Part shown: piece after piece, positions 26,533 to 34,290 of the stretch
How positions within the stretch are numbered: the stretch's first letter is position 1
How the letters are laid out: each line of letters starts with the position of its first letter
Assembly: GCA_020635975.1 (NCBI GenBank)
Contig: JACJYT010000008.1
Span: 1 to 64,000 of the forward strand
Reading direction: 5' to 3'
DNA: 64,000 bases
From: Chitinophagales bacterium
GTDB lineage: Bacteria; Bacteroidota; Bacteroidia; Chitinophagales; UBA8649
The notes under the pieces: generated by a model
The model's input: only the letters and a program-made list of their open reading frames with translations
What the model was told of the DNA's origin: nothing
Databases searched by the model: none
Translations under genes and position numbers: made by a program

Positions 26533-27360
26533 TTAGAAAGAAATTTCCCGAATTAATTCTTTAATTATCAAACTCATCTTTGGCTCAGCTTCCTTCGCTG
26601 CAGCAATTACCATATCATGATTAATATCGAACATGGCCTCTGGGGGATAGCCACAATCTGAAATTACGGATATACCGAAAACTTCTAAGCCACAATGTCT
26701 AGCGGCTATCACTTCAGGTACCGTACTCATGCCAACTGCATCGCCTCCAAGTATATGAAATGCTTTATATTCTGCTGGGGTTTCAAATGTTGGTCCTTGC
26801 ACACCCACATAAACTCCTTGGTGACAAGTAATATTGTTTTCTTTTGCAATTCTACTTGCTATTTCAACGTACTTAGGATTGTAAGCTTTGAGCATGTCGG
26901 GAAAACGAGGACCTAATCTTTCGTCATTTTTACCTCGTAGGGGGTGTACTGGTTGTAGGTTGATATGGTCGGTTATAATCATTAAATCTCCCACTCTTTG
27001 AGCTGGGTTCATTCCTCCAGAAGCATTGGAAATAACTACCAATTTGCAACCTAAAAACTTCATAACACGAATAGGGAAAACTACCTGCTCCATTTCGTAT
27101 CCCTCATAGTAATGAAACCTACCACTCATTGCCATAACTTTTTTACCAGCTATGCTGCCAAAAAGTAATTTGCCGCTGTGTCCTTTTACAGTTACAATGG
27201 GAAAATTGGGAATGTCTTCATAAGCCAACTCGAACTCGAGATCGATCTCTGAGCTAAAATTTCCTAAACCACTTCCAAGAACAATCCCTATTTCGGGATT
27301 AAAATCTTGAATAGATTGAATATACTTAACGGTTTCTTCTATGCTTTCTATACTATTCAT
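26533..27360 (-). CDS. Purine-nucleoside phosphorylase, class I trimeric type
   Basis: 275 residues matching trimeric PNP. Motifs are GIVLGSGLGNF (phosphate-binding Ser), GHSGKLLFG, MSGRFHYYEGY, VVISNASGGMNP, GVQGPTFETPAEY (purine-site Glu) and GDAVGMSTVPEVIAARHCG, with Asn in the late ISVISDCGYPP region. It splits guanosine- and inosine-type nucleosides with phosphate to ribose-1-phosphate and free base. It lies 14 bases after lpxK, a common pairing in this phylum. Confidence 0.94.
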   Translation of the reverse strand: MNSIESIEETVKYIQSIQDFNPEIGIVLGSGLGNFSSEIDLEFELAYEDIPNFPIVTVKGHSGKLLFGSIAGKKVMAMSGRFHYYEGYEMEQVVFPIRVMKFLGCKLVVISNASGGMNPAQRVGDLMIITDHINLQPVHPLRGKNDERLGPRFPDMLKAYNPKYVEIASRIAKENNITCHQGVYVGVQGPTFETPAEYKAFHILGGDAVGMSTVPEVIAARHCGLEVFGISVISDCGYPPEAMFDINHDMVIAAAKEAEPKMSLIIKELIREISF

Positions 27361-27374
27361 ATTGCCTACTTAAT

Positions 27375-28451
27375 TTATGCTTGCTGATAATCTTCCAAGC
27401 TTTTTTCTATGTAAAATTTTATAATGTTTTCAAATCGTTCTTTCTCCTCCCCAAAATTAATCTTTATTGGTAAACATATAACAGGGATTTTAGCTTCATT
27501 AAAGCTAGCGGCATATTCCTGTAATCTTGGTAGATCTTTTTCTGTGGTAACTAAATACTTAGTATCTCCCGGAATATTGTTGTAAGTCTGAATTATCGAC
27601 TCAATATCCTGAGTACTAAAGTAATGATGGTCGCTAAAGCTTCTACTAAAAACTTCTTCAAAATCTTCTTTTAATTTCTCTTCGATTTTTGAATTATTGG
27701 CGATGCCACTAAGCAGCAGAATCTTACTCTTGCTGGGTAGTTGAACTGGGCTAGGTATGCCTTGAAAAACCTGGTAATAGGGAAGATATTGAAGCGAAGA
27801 GAAGAATACATGTTGATATGTCTCTAGTTGCAGCTCTTGTTTTATCTTTGCTTTTTCCTCGAGGCTTAGATTTAGTGGACAATGACTTACAACGATAATA
27901 TCTGCTCTTTTAGCTCCACTCGAAAACTCTCTTAAATTACCCCAAGGAAGTAATTCGTCTCTTGTATATAAGAGGTGATAAGGACTTAAGATGATGTTTA
28001 ATCCTGCACGAACGGAGCGATGTTGAAATCCATCATCCATAAGAACTACAAAATTGCTTTCTTTTTCACTCAGTAATTGCGGGATGGCGAGAGCTCTATT
28101 TTCTGCAACTACTACCTCTATATCTGGGTGTTTCCATTTACATAATAAGGCTTCATCGCCTACCTCTTTAGCGGTGCTGTTGGTAAGAACTTCTCTAAAG
28201 CCCGATGTGCTTCTTCGGTAACCTCTACTTAAAACGCCAAGGGGATATTGATTTTTAAGGAACTGAATCAAGTAATCTACATGTGGTGTCTTTCCTGAAC
28301 CTCCTGTACTAAGATTTCCCACACAAATAATGGGCGAGTCAAAATAAACTGGTCGCAATAATTTTTGAGCATAGAGAAAATTAATGCAAGCAATTACAAA
28401 AGCATAGATTGCAACAAAAGGACTTAAAAATATTTTGGCAAGTAGCTTCAT
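27375..28451 (-). CDS. lpxK: Tetraacyldisaccharide 4'-kinase (lipid A synthesis)
   Basis: 358 residues. An N-terminal membrane-anchoring helix is followed by the P-loop GNLSTGGSGKTP at 45-56, then LGVLSRGYRR and VLMDDGFQHRSV, all LpxK signatures. It phosphorylates the 4' position of the lipid A disaccharide at the cytoplasmic face of the inner membrane, which shows that the organism makes lipid A. It is flanked by punA-like and DUF2461 genes with gaps of 14 and 6 bases, indicating one transcript. Confidence 0.95.
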   Translation of the reverse strand: MKLLAKIFLSPFVAIYAFVIACINFLYAQKLLRPVYFDSPIICVGNLSTGGSGKTPHVDYLIQFLKNQYPLGVLSRGYRRSTSGFREVLTNSTAKEVGDEALLCKWKHPDIEVVVAENRALAIPQLLSEKESNFVVLMDDGFQHRSVRAGLNIILSPYHLLYTRDELLPWGNLREFSSGAKRADIIVVSHCPLNLSLEEKAKIKQELQLETYQHVFFSSLQYLPYYQVFQGIPSPVQLPSKSKILLLSGIANNSKIEEKLKEDFEEVFSRSFSDHHYFSTQDIESIIQTYNNIPGDTKYLVTTEKDLPRLQEYAASFNEAKIPVICLPIKINFGEEKERFENIIKFYIEKSLEDYQQA

Positions 28452-28457
28452 GAAGTT

Positions 28458-29126
28458 TTAGGACAAGGCCCTTCTTAGAAAAAGATTGAACTTATGGGCG
28501 CTTTTTAAAATGGCAGCAAGTTGTTGAACGGCATCTTCCTCAAAAATTATATTGGGAGATAAATCTTTCATATAATAGAATCCCTTGTTGAAAAGTAGTT
28601 GTTGCTTCTTAGCGTCTTCTTGGAATTCTTTGGGCAAAACTTTGCCTTTTTCTCCTAAGATTTCAGGAAAATTTGCTTTAAAGTTTTTTTCATCAATTAG
28701 CGCTTGAAATTCTTCTAAATTATAGGAAATTTCTTGTCGCACTTTATAGAGATTCTCTTTTTCTAAAAAGTAGACTCCACCACCTACCATGCATTTCTCT
28801 GGGGAAAGAAAGAGGTAAAATCCTGGGTAAACTTTATCTTTTCTACCATACTTAGAAATTAAGGCCGTTCTATTCGTTTTGTAAGGGGTTTTATCTGCAC
28901 TAAAACGAATATCTCTATTAATTCTGAATATGGCATCGCTGGCTTTGAGAGAAAGTTCCGTATCGAAATTGGAAAGCTCTAAAATTAAGGCTTCCACAAA
29001 ATTCTCGAAAGCTTCTTTAACGCTTTTTGTATACCTCTTTTTGTTGAGGTCCATCCAATCTTTATGATTGTTGGCGGCTAGTTCAATGAAAAAATCATGA
29101 AAATCTTGTGTAAAATAGTTTGGCAT
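28458..29126 (-). CDS. DUF2461 domain protein
   Basis: 222 residues. The family marks are clear: NNHKDWMDLNKKRYT near the start, then IFRINRDIRFSADKTPYKTN and the GGGVYFLEKENLYKVRQEI segment. DUF2461 proteins (TIGR02453) are widespread and have no established activity. The gene ends 6 bases before lpxK begins and starts right after the acyl-CoA reductase gene, with an own promoter box just upstream. Confidence 0.9.
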   Translation of the reverse strand: MPNYFTQDFHDFFIELAANNHKDWMDLNKKRYTKSVKEAFENFVEALILELSNFDTELSLKASDAIFRINRDIRFSADKTPYKTNRTALISKYGRKDKVYPGFYLFLSPEKCMVGGGVYFLEKENLYKVRQEISYNLEEFQALIDEKNFKANFPEILGEKGKVLPKEFQEDAKKQQLLFNKGFYYMKDLSPNIIFEEDAVQQLAAILKSAHKFNLFLRRALS

Positions 29127-29127
29127 T

Positions 29128-30132
29128 CTACAAAGATAATAAGAATTGCAAAGTATCTATATGGTCTGCGTAATCCGCTAACTCAGGCTCTTGACTTTTA
29201 CCAAAAGGCTCGCTTTTCCAATGCTCAGAAGGCTTGCTTACCACCACTTGAAGTTCTTCGTGGTGCTTGATGATATAATCTTGGACTTCCGTTTCATTTT
29301 TGTAAAATGAATAGTGTATTGTTGCCAAGCGACTGTGAAGGCTTGGGTCTTCCTTTACCATAAGAAAATCGTTGGCGAGATGTTCTTCTAAGTTCATTAA
29401 AAGCAGCGTGCGGTTATAATCGTAATTGTCTTTGTATAGATTGTGCTCTGCGAAATGTTTGTAATTATCTAAGTAGGGAAACAAACTCGCTATATCATAG
29501 CCTTTAGGAAGAAAGAGTTTTGAAACATTTCTACAACCCAGTCCGAAATACATAAAAATATCTTTGGCGAGAAGATGTAAATCTTGTGCTGTTTCTGTAC
29601 CATTTAACACGGCTATACTCGAACGATTCTTGCGCAAGATATGGGGCACCTTACTAAAATATTGTTCGAAATAACGATTGGAATTATCGCTACCTGTAGC
29701 AATTACAGCATCAAATGCTGCCAAGCGATCTACAATGCTTGCTTTCCAAGTGATATCTAATTCTTTTAACTGCTTTATGATAAAACCCATTAGAACTTCA
29801 TCTTTTGAGCTGAGTTTTACTTGTACCTCTGCATTTACAAGGAAGGCACAGAGTAAATCATGAAAACCGACCAAGGGAATGTTGCCGGCAAGAATTAGAC
29901 CTAGTTTCTTTTCACACGCTTTTAATTGGTAAGAAGCTAACCAAGCTTCTAATTTAGTTGGGTCTAGAAAATGATTACGAATAGCAGCTAAACTTGCCTC
30001 GATGTGTTCTTTAGAAAACCATTTATTTTTAATCTCCGCCAGGCGTATAATATCCTCTAGAGCAGGATTCTTTGGGTTAAGAATTTCTTTTAATTCTTGG
30101 AGTCTTTCAATTTTGTATTCCATCAAATTCAT
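29128..30132 (-). CDS. Acyl-CoA reductase (LuxC-like)
   Basis: About 334 residues. The sequence LILAGNIPLVGFHDLL, then VKLSSKDEVLM, FDAVIATGSDNSNRYFEQYF and YFGLGCRNVSKLF match the LuxC-type acyl-CoA reductase family, where the Cys in GxGCRN accepts the acyl group. Such enzymes reduce acyl-CoA to aldehyde with NADPH. No luxAB or luxE partner is present, so bioluminescence is not implied. The start is placed at 30132 (an ATG at 30123 is also possible) because a promoter box lies at 30137-30144, upstream of which a further ATG at 30150 could not be used. Confidence 0.85.
   Translation of the reverse strand: MNLMEYKIERLQELKEILNPKNPALEDIIRLAEIKNKWFSKEHIEASLAAIRNHFLDPTKLEAWLASYQLKACEKKLGLILAGNIPLVGFHDLLCAFLVNAEVQVKLSSKDEVLMGFIIKQLKELDITWKASIVDRLAAFDAVIATGSDNSNRYFEQYFSKVPHILRKNRSSIAVLNGTETAQDLHLLAKDIFMYFGLGCRNVSKLFLPKGYDIASLFPYLDNYKHFAEHNLYKDNYDYNRTLLLMNLEEHLANDFLMVKEDPSLHSRLATIHYSFYKNETEVQDYIIKHHEELQVVVSKPSEHWKSEPFGKSQEPELADYADHIDTLQFLLSL
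29131..29138 (-). promoter_or_regulatory. TAnnTTTG box directly before the DUF2461 gene
   Basis: Minus-strand TATCTTTG ends 4 bases before the ATG at 29126 and lies inside the 3' end of the acyl-CoA reductase gene. If used, it gives a leaderless mRNA for DUF2461-lpxK-PNP. Confidence 0.45.
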
Positions 30133-30136
30133 GCGG

Positions 30137-30144
30137 CAAAGATA
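30137..30144 (-). promoter_or_regulatory. TAnnTTTG box directly before the acyl-CoA reductase gene
   Basis: Minus-strand TATCTTTG ends 5 bases before the ATG at 30132. It sets the likely start region of the gene and again implies a leaderless or near-leaderless transcript. Confidence 0.5.
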
Positions 30145-30203
30145 GAACAAAAATTCATCGAGCTAGTGCTAGCTTAGGTCTAAATTATTTAAGTTTTGTT
30201 CTA

Positions 30204-31616
30204 CTAATTTAGCTCTTTTAGTCCTAAATCTGTAGCTATTTTTCTCATTAAACTTAAAGCTTCTTCCTCATTGTTTGCAATTTCACCCTCCAAAATTGCT
30301 TCTTTAATATGATTTTTAATGAGACCAATTTCTCTACAAGGTTTTAAGCCGTAGGTGGCCATAATTAATTCTCCGCTTATTGGGGGTTCGAAGTTTCGGA
30401 TGTGATCTTTCTCTTCTATTTCTTTTAGCTTTTGTCGAACTATTTTAAAATTCTTTAAAATTCGTTTTACTTTTTCCTCGTTTTTGGAGGTGATATCTGC
30501 TTCACACAAGAGCATTAAATCATCTACATCATCGCCGGCATCAAATAGTAATCTTCTTACTGCCGAATCGGATATGCTATCTTTTGCTATTGGAATTGGA
30601 CGTAGATGCATTTTAACCAATTTCTGAACATACTTCAATTCCTTGTTTAAGGGCAATTTTAAATTAGTGAAAATACTTTTGGTCATCCTTTCTCCAATAA
30701 CTTCATGTCCGTGAAAGGTCCAGCCCACATTCTCCTCAAAGCGCTTCGATTTAGGTTTGCCAATATCGTGCAACAAGGCAGCCCAACGCAACCATAAATT
30801 GTCAGAATTCTCGGCCAAATTATCTAGTACTTGGAGACTGTGATAAAAGTTGTCCTTGTGTCCTTTTTGCTTTACATATTCCACCCCTTTAAGCTCACTT
30901 AACTCTTTGAATATTAAGGGAAGAAGTTTGGTCTCGTCAAGAAGGATGAAGCCAACAGATGGCTTTGGAGAGAGCATTATTTTATTTAATTCTGTGGTGA
31001 TTCTTTCTTGAGATATTATAGAAATTCTATGGGCATTATCTTTTATCGCTTGAATGCTTTTAGGGTCTATAGAAAAATTCAATTGTGTAGCAAAGCGAAT
31101 AGCTCGAAGCATGCGAAGTGGATCATCTGAAAAGGTGATGTTTGGGTCGAGGGGAGTTCTTATTAGCTTATTTTCGAGGTCCTTTTTGCCACCAAAAGGA
31201 TCTAGGATTTCGCCATAAGTTGCTTTGTTTAAAGAAATAGCCATAGCATTAATCGTAAAATCTCTTCTGTTCTGATCATCTTCTAAACTACCTTCTTCTA
31301 CAATAGGGTTTCTAGAGTTTCTTTGGTAAGATTCTTTTCTTGCACCTACAAATTCCAAATCAAGTCCATGGTATACAAATTGCGCAGTACCAAAATTCTT
31401 AAAATAATTTACTTTTAGTTTAGGATTAAGCAATTCTGCAGTTTTTTTAGCAAGCTCTATGCCGCTACCAACACAAACAAAGTCGATGTCTTTACTTTCT
31501 CTTCCAAGAAAAAGATCTCGCACATAGCCACCTACGATATAGGTATCCATTTCGAGAAGAGCAGCCGCCTCACTAAGCTTGGTAAAAATTGGGTCTTTTA
31601 AATCAAATTGCTTCAT
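30204..31616 (-). CDS. cca: CCA tRNA nucleotidyltransferase with HD domain
   Basis: 470 residues from the ATG at 31616. The nucleotidyltransferase head has GGYVRDLFLG from 29 and the metal-binding DID at 43-45. RRDFTINAMA, DPLRMLRAIRFA and the RR-rich neck follow. A C-terminal HD domain (ALLHDIGKPKSKR, then FHGHEVIGERM) is present, as in Bacteroidota CCA enzymes. It adds or repairs the 3' CCA of tRNAs, which fits the tRNA-Lys here lacking an encoded CCA. A further in-frame ATG at 31634 lies inside the promoter region and is not used. Confidence 0.93.
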   Translation of the reverse strand: MKQFDLKDPIFTKLSEAAALLEMDTYIVGGYVRDLFLGRESKDIDFVCVGSGIELAKKTAELLNPKLKVNYFKNFGTAQFVYHGLDLEFVGARKESYQRNSRNPIVEEGSLEDDQNRRDFTINAMAISLNKATYGEILDPFGGKKDLENKLIRTPLDPNITFSDDPLRMLRAIRFATQLNFSIDPKSIQAIKDNAHRISIISQERITTELNKIMLSPKPSVGFILLDETKLLPLIFKELSELKGVEYVKQKGHKDNFYHSLQVLDNLAENSDNLWLRWAALLHDIGKPKSKRFEENVGWTFHGHEVIGERMTKSIFTNLKLPLNKELKYVQKLVKMHLRPIPIAKDSISDSAVRRLLFDAGDDVDDLMLLCEADITSKNEEKVKRILKNFKIVRQKLKEIEEKDHIRNFEPPISGELIMATYGLKPCREIGLIKNHIKEAILEGEIANNEEEALSLMRKIATDLGLKELN

Positions 31617-31623
31617 GAAAAGG

Positions 31624-31653
31624 CAAAAATACACAACAAATGTGCATAAACAA
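31624..31653 (-). promoter_or_regulatory. Promoter of the CCA-adding enzyme gene (TTG-N19-TATTTTTG)
   Basis: On the minus strand a TTG (31653-31651) is followed after 19 bases by TATTTTTG (31631-31624), a complete Bacteroidota promoter that ends 7 bases before the ATG at 31616. Confidence 0.7.
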
Positions 31654-31687
31654 TTAGTTTCTTAGTCTCTTATAAAAACTTATTGGA

Positions 31688-31695
31688 TAACTTTG
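31688..31695 (+). promoter_or_regulatory. TAnnTTTG promoter -7 box before DUF3127 gene
   Basis: TAACTTTG exactly matches the consensus and ends 16 bases before the ATG at 31712. Together with the box at 31624-31631 it forms a divergent promoter region. Confidence 0.6.
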
Positions 31696-31711
31696 CAGAA
31701 AAAAAATATAA

Positions 31712-32092
31712 ATGGCCTTAGATATTGTAGGAAAGTTGCATAAAGTGTTTGATGTAGAGCAAAAAACAGATTCTTTCAAAACTCGTGAATTCGTAATCGA
31801 AACTTCTGGAGAGTATCCTCAGTTTGTGAAATTCCAAACTACCCAAGATAGATGTTCTTTGATAGAAGCTTTTAAGGAAGGGGATGAACTAAAGGTGCAT
31901 TTTGATTTGCGCGGAAGAGAATGGCAAGGTAAGTATTTCACTAACTTGAATGCATGGAAAATTGAAGCGGCTTCGGCTGCTGCTCCTAGTAGAGATGAAA
32001 CTTATTCTTCTTCTAATGGAGCAAGCTATTCGAGTTCTAGTTCGGATATGCCAATGGATGCAAGAGAAGATTTAGACGATTTACCATTTTAA
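31712..32092 (+). CDS. DUF3127 protein (OB-fold, ssDNA-binding-like)
   Basis: 126 residues. Residues 1-90 match DUF3127: VGKLHKVFDVEQKTDSFKTREFVIE, then CSLIEAFKEGDELKVHFDLRGREW and YFTNLNAWKIE. The C-terminus is a disordered Ser/Ala-rich tail ending in acidic MPMDAREDLDDLPF. An acidic DDLPF tip is the hallmark of single-stranded DNA-binding proteins (DDxPF), which suggests this protein binds DNA repair/replication partners the way SSB does. The gene has its own promoter. Confidence 0.85.
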   Translation: MALDIVGKLHKVFDVEQKTDSFKTREFVIETSGEYPQFVKFQTTQDRCSLIEAFKEGDELKVHFDLRGREWQGKYFTNLNAWKIEAASAAAPSRDETYSSSNGASYSSSSSDMPMDAREDLDDLPF

Positions 32093-32113
32093 TTAAATTC
32101 TAAACTAAAATTT

Positions 32114-32578
32114 ATGGAGAGCCTATACGAGTTTTTAAAACCTAGTCATAGCATACTCAGGTATTTTTTATTATTGCTGCTCATAGCCACTGTGGTAAAA
32201 TCTTATTTAGGATGGAAGGGAGCTAAGCCTTTCACGAAGATGGATGATAAGCTAAGTTTAAGAACTTTTATTTTAAGTCACATCATGTTATTGTTGGGCT
32301 TGTTCTTGTACTTTGTTGGACCCAATGGCATCAAATTATTTTCGAAGGGAATGAGTCAGGTTATGTCTATTTCTGTTTTTAGGTTTTTTGCTGTGGAACA
32401 TATTTTTGGCATGTTGGTAGCAATTAGCTTAATAACTATTGGAAGAATAAAGGCTAAAAAGCAGCTAGAGGATCTTGCAAAGCACAAGACCACCTTTATC
32501 TATTTTTTGATTGCCTTAATAATAATTTTAGTTACTATACCTTGGCCGTTTAGGAACTTGGGTACAGCTTGGTTTTAG
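32114..32578 (+). CDS. Four-helix inner membrane protein, cytochrome-b-like
   Basis: 154 residues with four membrane helices (about 17-34, 50-68, 88-108, 125-144). Histidines at the helix ends (LKPSHSILR, LSHIML, VEHIFG) could hold haem, and related short proteins in Bacteroidota are sometimes labelled cytochrome b. No other recognisable domain is present, so this remains a guess. It lies 21 bases after the DUF3127 gene, and the crotonase gene begins 2 bases downstream. Confidence 0.6.
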   Translation: MESLYEFLKPSHSILRYFLLLLLIATVVKSYLGWKGAKPFTKMDDKLSLRTFILSHIMLLLGLFLYFVGPNGIKLFSKGMSQVMSISVFRFFAVEHIFGMLVAISLITIGRIKAKKQLEDLAKHKTTFIYFLIALIIILVTIPWPFRNLGTAWF

Positions 32579-32580
32579 AT

Positions 32581-33342
32581 ATGAATACATTAAAAATTAC
32601 AAGAGAAGAGGATTACGCTATCGTTCAATTGGATAGGGGTCGATCTAATCCGATTAACCAAGAAATGCTCGATGATTTACAGAGGGCTTTTGAAGCTTTT
32701 AGTCTGGATACTAGCGTGAAAGGTGTAATCTTAACTGGCAAAGAAAAGTTCTTTTCTTCGGGTTTAGATGTAATAGAATTGTATGGCTATAATGAAGAGC
32801 AGATTGCAAAGTTGTTTAAGAGTTTGTTTGCCACTATTGGTGCTTTGTTAGCTTTTCCTAAACCAGTAGTAGCTTCCATTACAGGGCATTCACCAGCAGG
32901 TGGTTGTGTGCTTGCTCTTTGTTGCGATTATCGAGTAATGGCAGCTGGAAAGTATAGAATTGGCTTAAATGAAATTCCAGTTGGAATAATTATACCAGAA
33001 TATATTTATGAGTTAATGGCCTATTGGATTGGCGCTGGAAAGGCATTTCAATGTATAGCTAATGGAGCTTTGTTGAGTGGGGAAGAAGCTCGAGCACTAA
33101 TGCTAATAGATGAGTTAATTGCCGAGGAGGAAGTTTTAGAAAGAAGTATTCTCCAATTAAAAAAATTCCAAAGTTTTAGTGCCAATACTTGGAGTGTCAG
33201 CAAGAGTAACATGAGAGCTCCTTTACTTCAACATTTTAAAGAATTTAATGCTTCTAGTCTAGAAGAATTAATGAAGCAATGGTGGAGTACTGAAACTAGA
33301 AGTATTTTGGGTGCATTAGTAGCTCAACTTACACAAAAGTAA
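32581..33342 (+). CDS. Enoyl-CoA hydratase/isomerase family (crotonase)
   Basis: 253 residues from the ATG at 32581; a TTG at 32569 lies inside the preceding gene and is rejected. Crotonase motifs are present: the oxyanion-hole segment FFSSGLDVIELYG and GHSPAGGCVLALCCDYRVMA, followed by LNEIPVGI. The usual catalytic Glu of enoyl-CoA hydratase is not obvious, so it may be an isomerase or another crotonase-type enzyme acting on acyl-CoA. It is the third gene of a plus-strand run. Confidence 0.85.
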   Translation: MNTLKITREEDYAIVQLDRGRSNPINQEMLDDLQRAFEAFSLDTSVKGVILTGKEKFFSSGLDVIELYGYNEEQIAKLFKSLFATIGALLAFPKPVVASITGHSPAGGCVLALCCDYRVMAAGKYRIGLNEIPVGIIIPEYIYELMAYWIGAGKAFQCIANGALLSGEEARALMLIDELIAEEEVLERSILQLKKFQSFSANTWSVSKSNMRAPLLQHFKEFNASSLEELMKQWWSTETRSILGALVAQLTQK

Positions 33343-33348
33343 GCATGG

Positions 33349-34197
33349 ATGTTTAGTAAAGGCATAAAACACATGCTTTTGGCTGGTGTTTTCTTTTCCA
33401 TAATGAACGTTTGTGTAAAGTATTTACAAAATATTCCAGCCATAGAAATTGTTTTCTTTAGAAGTTTAATTACCCTTGTTATCAGTGCGGTAATGATAAA
33501 ACGTATGAACCTTTCCTTCTTCGGGAATAACAAGAAAATTTTATTTTTACGCGGGTTTTTTGGTGTTTTAGCGCTTTACTTGTATTTCTCTAGTTTGCAA
33601 AATATGCCTTTGGCATCGGCAGTTACTATCCAGCAAATGTCGCCTATCTTTACTAGCATCCTTGCCATCTTTATCTTAAAAGAAAGTTTGGCATTGCCAC
33701 AATGGGCTTTTTATTTGATTTCCTTTGTAGGTGTTGCCTTGATAAAGGGCTTTAATCCAGACCTGTCCTTTTTGTATTTCTTCTTGGCACTTGCTTCGGC
33801 AGTCTTTTCGGCTCTTGCCTATAATATGGTAAGAAAATTAAAAGACAGCGATCATCCTTTGGTTGTAGTCTTTTATTTCCCGCTTGTAGCCATGCCCTTG
33901 GCAGGTATTTTTAGTTTCATGTATTGGGTGCAACCTAGTTGGCAAGAATATTTATTATTGCTAGGGGTAGGAGTTTCTACTCAGATTGCACAAGTAAATT
34001 TGACCAAGGCCTTGCAATTAGAAGAAATGGCCAAGGTATCTATCGTGCAGTATCAAACCATTATTTATGCAATAATCTTCGGATTAATTCTTTTTGATGA
34101 GCAATACAGTTATCTGACCATTATAGGAATAATCCTTGTTATTGGTGGAATGCTTGCCAATATTTGGTACAGTAAATATAAAAAACCTGCTATTTAG
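33349..34197 (+). CDS. EamA/DMT-family transporter
   Basis: 282 residues with ten predicted membrane helices in two EamA repeats. The N-terminal repeat shows FSIMNVCVKYL and EIVFFRSL; the second repeat ends with GIILVIGGMLANI. Proteins of the drug/metabolite transporter superfamily usually export small metabolites or amino acids. Substrate unknown. It begins 6 bases after the crotonase gene. Confidence 0.85.
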   Translation: MFSKGIKHMLLAGVFFSIMNVCVKYLQNIPAIEIVFFRSLITLVISAVMIKRMNLSFFGNNKKILFLRGFFGVLALYLYFSSLQNMPLASAVTIQQMSPIFTSILAIFILKESLALPQWAFYLISFVGVALIKGFNPDLSFLYFFLALASAVFSALAYNMVRKLKDSDHPLVVVFYFPLVAMPLAGIFSFMYWVQPSWQEYLLLLGVGVSTQIAQVNLTKALQLEEMAKVSIVQYQTIIYAIIFGLILFDEQYSYLTIIGIILVIGGMLANIWYSKYKKPAI

Positions 34198-34259
34198 GCT
34201 TTACTTAAGTTTTTCAATAATTATAGGCCTTAAAAAACCATAGACTCGAGGATTTCTTC

Positions 34260-34267
34260 TAAATTTG
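34260..34267 (+). promoter_or_regulatory. TAnnTTTG promoter -7 box before leuS
   Basis: TAAATTTG exactly matches the consensus and ends 23 bases before the leuS ATG. Confidence 0.6.
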
Positions 34268-34290
34268 CAGGCTCTAAAAATAGCAAGAAG

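Noticed and set aside
29128..30132. Bioluminescence operon suggested by the LuxC-like reductase
   Set aside because: No luxA, luxB, luxD or luxE in the region; LuxC-like reductases are common in Bacteroidota without luminescence.
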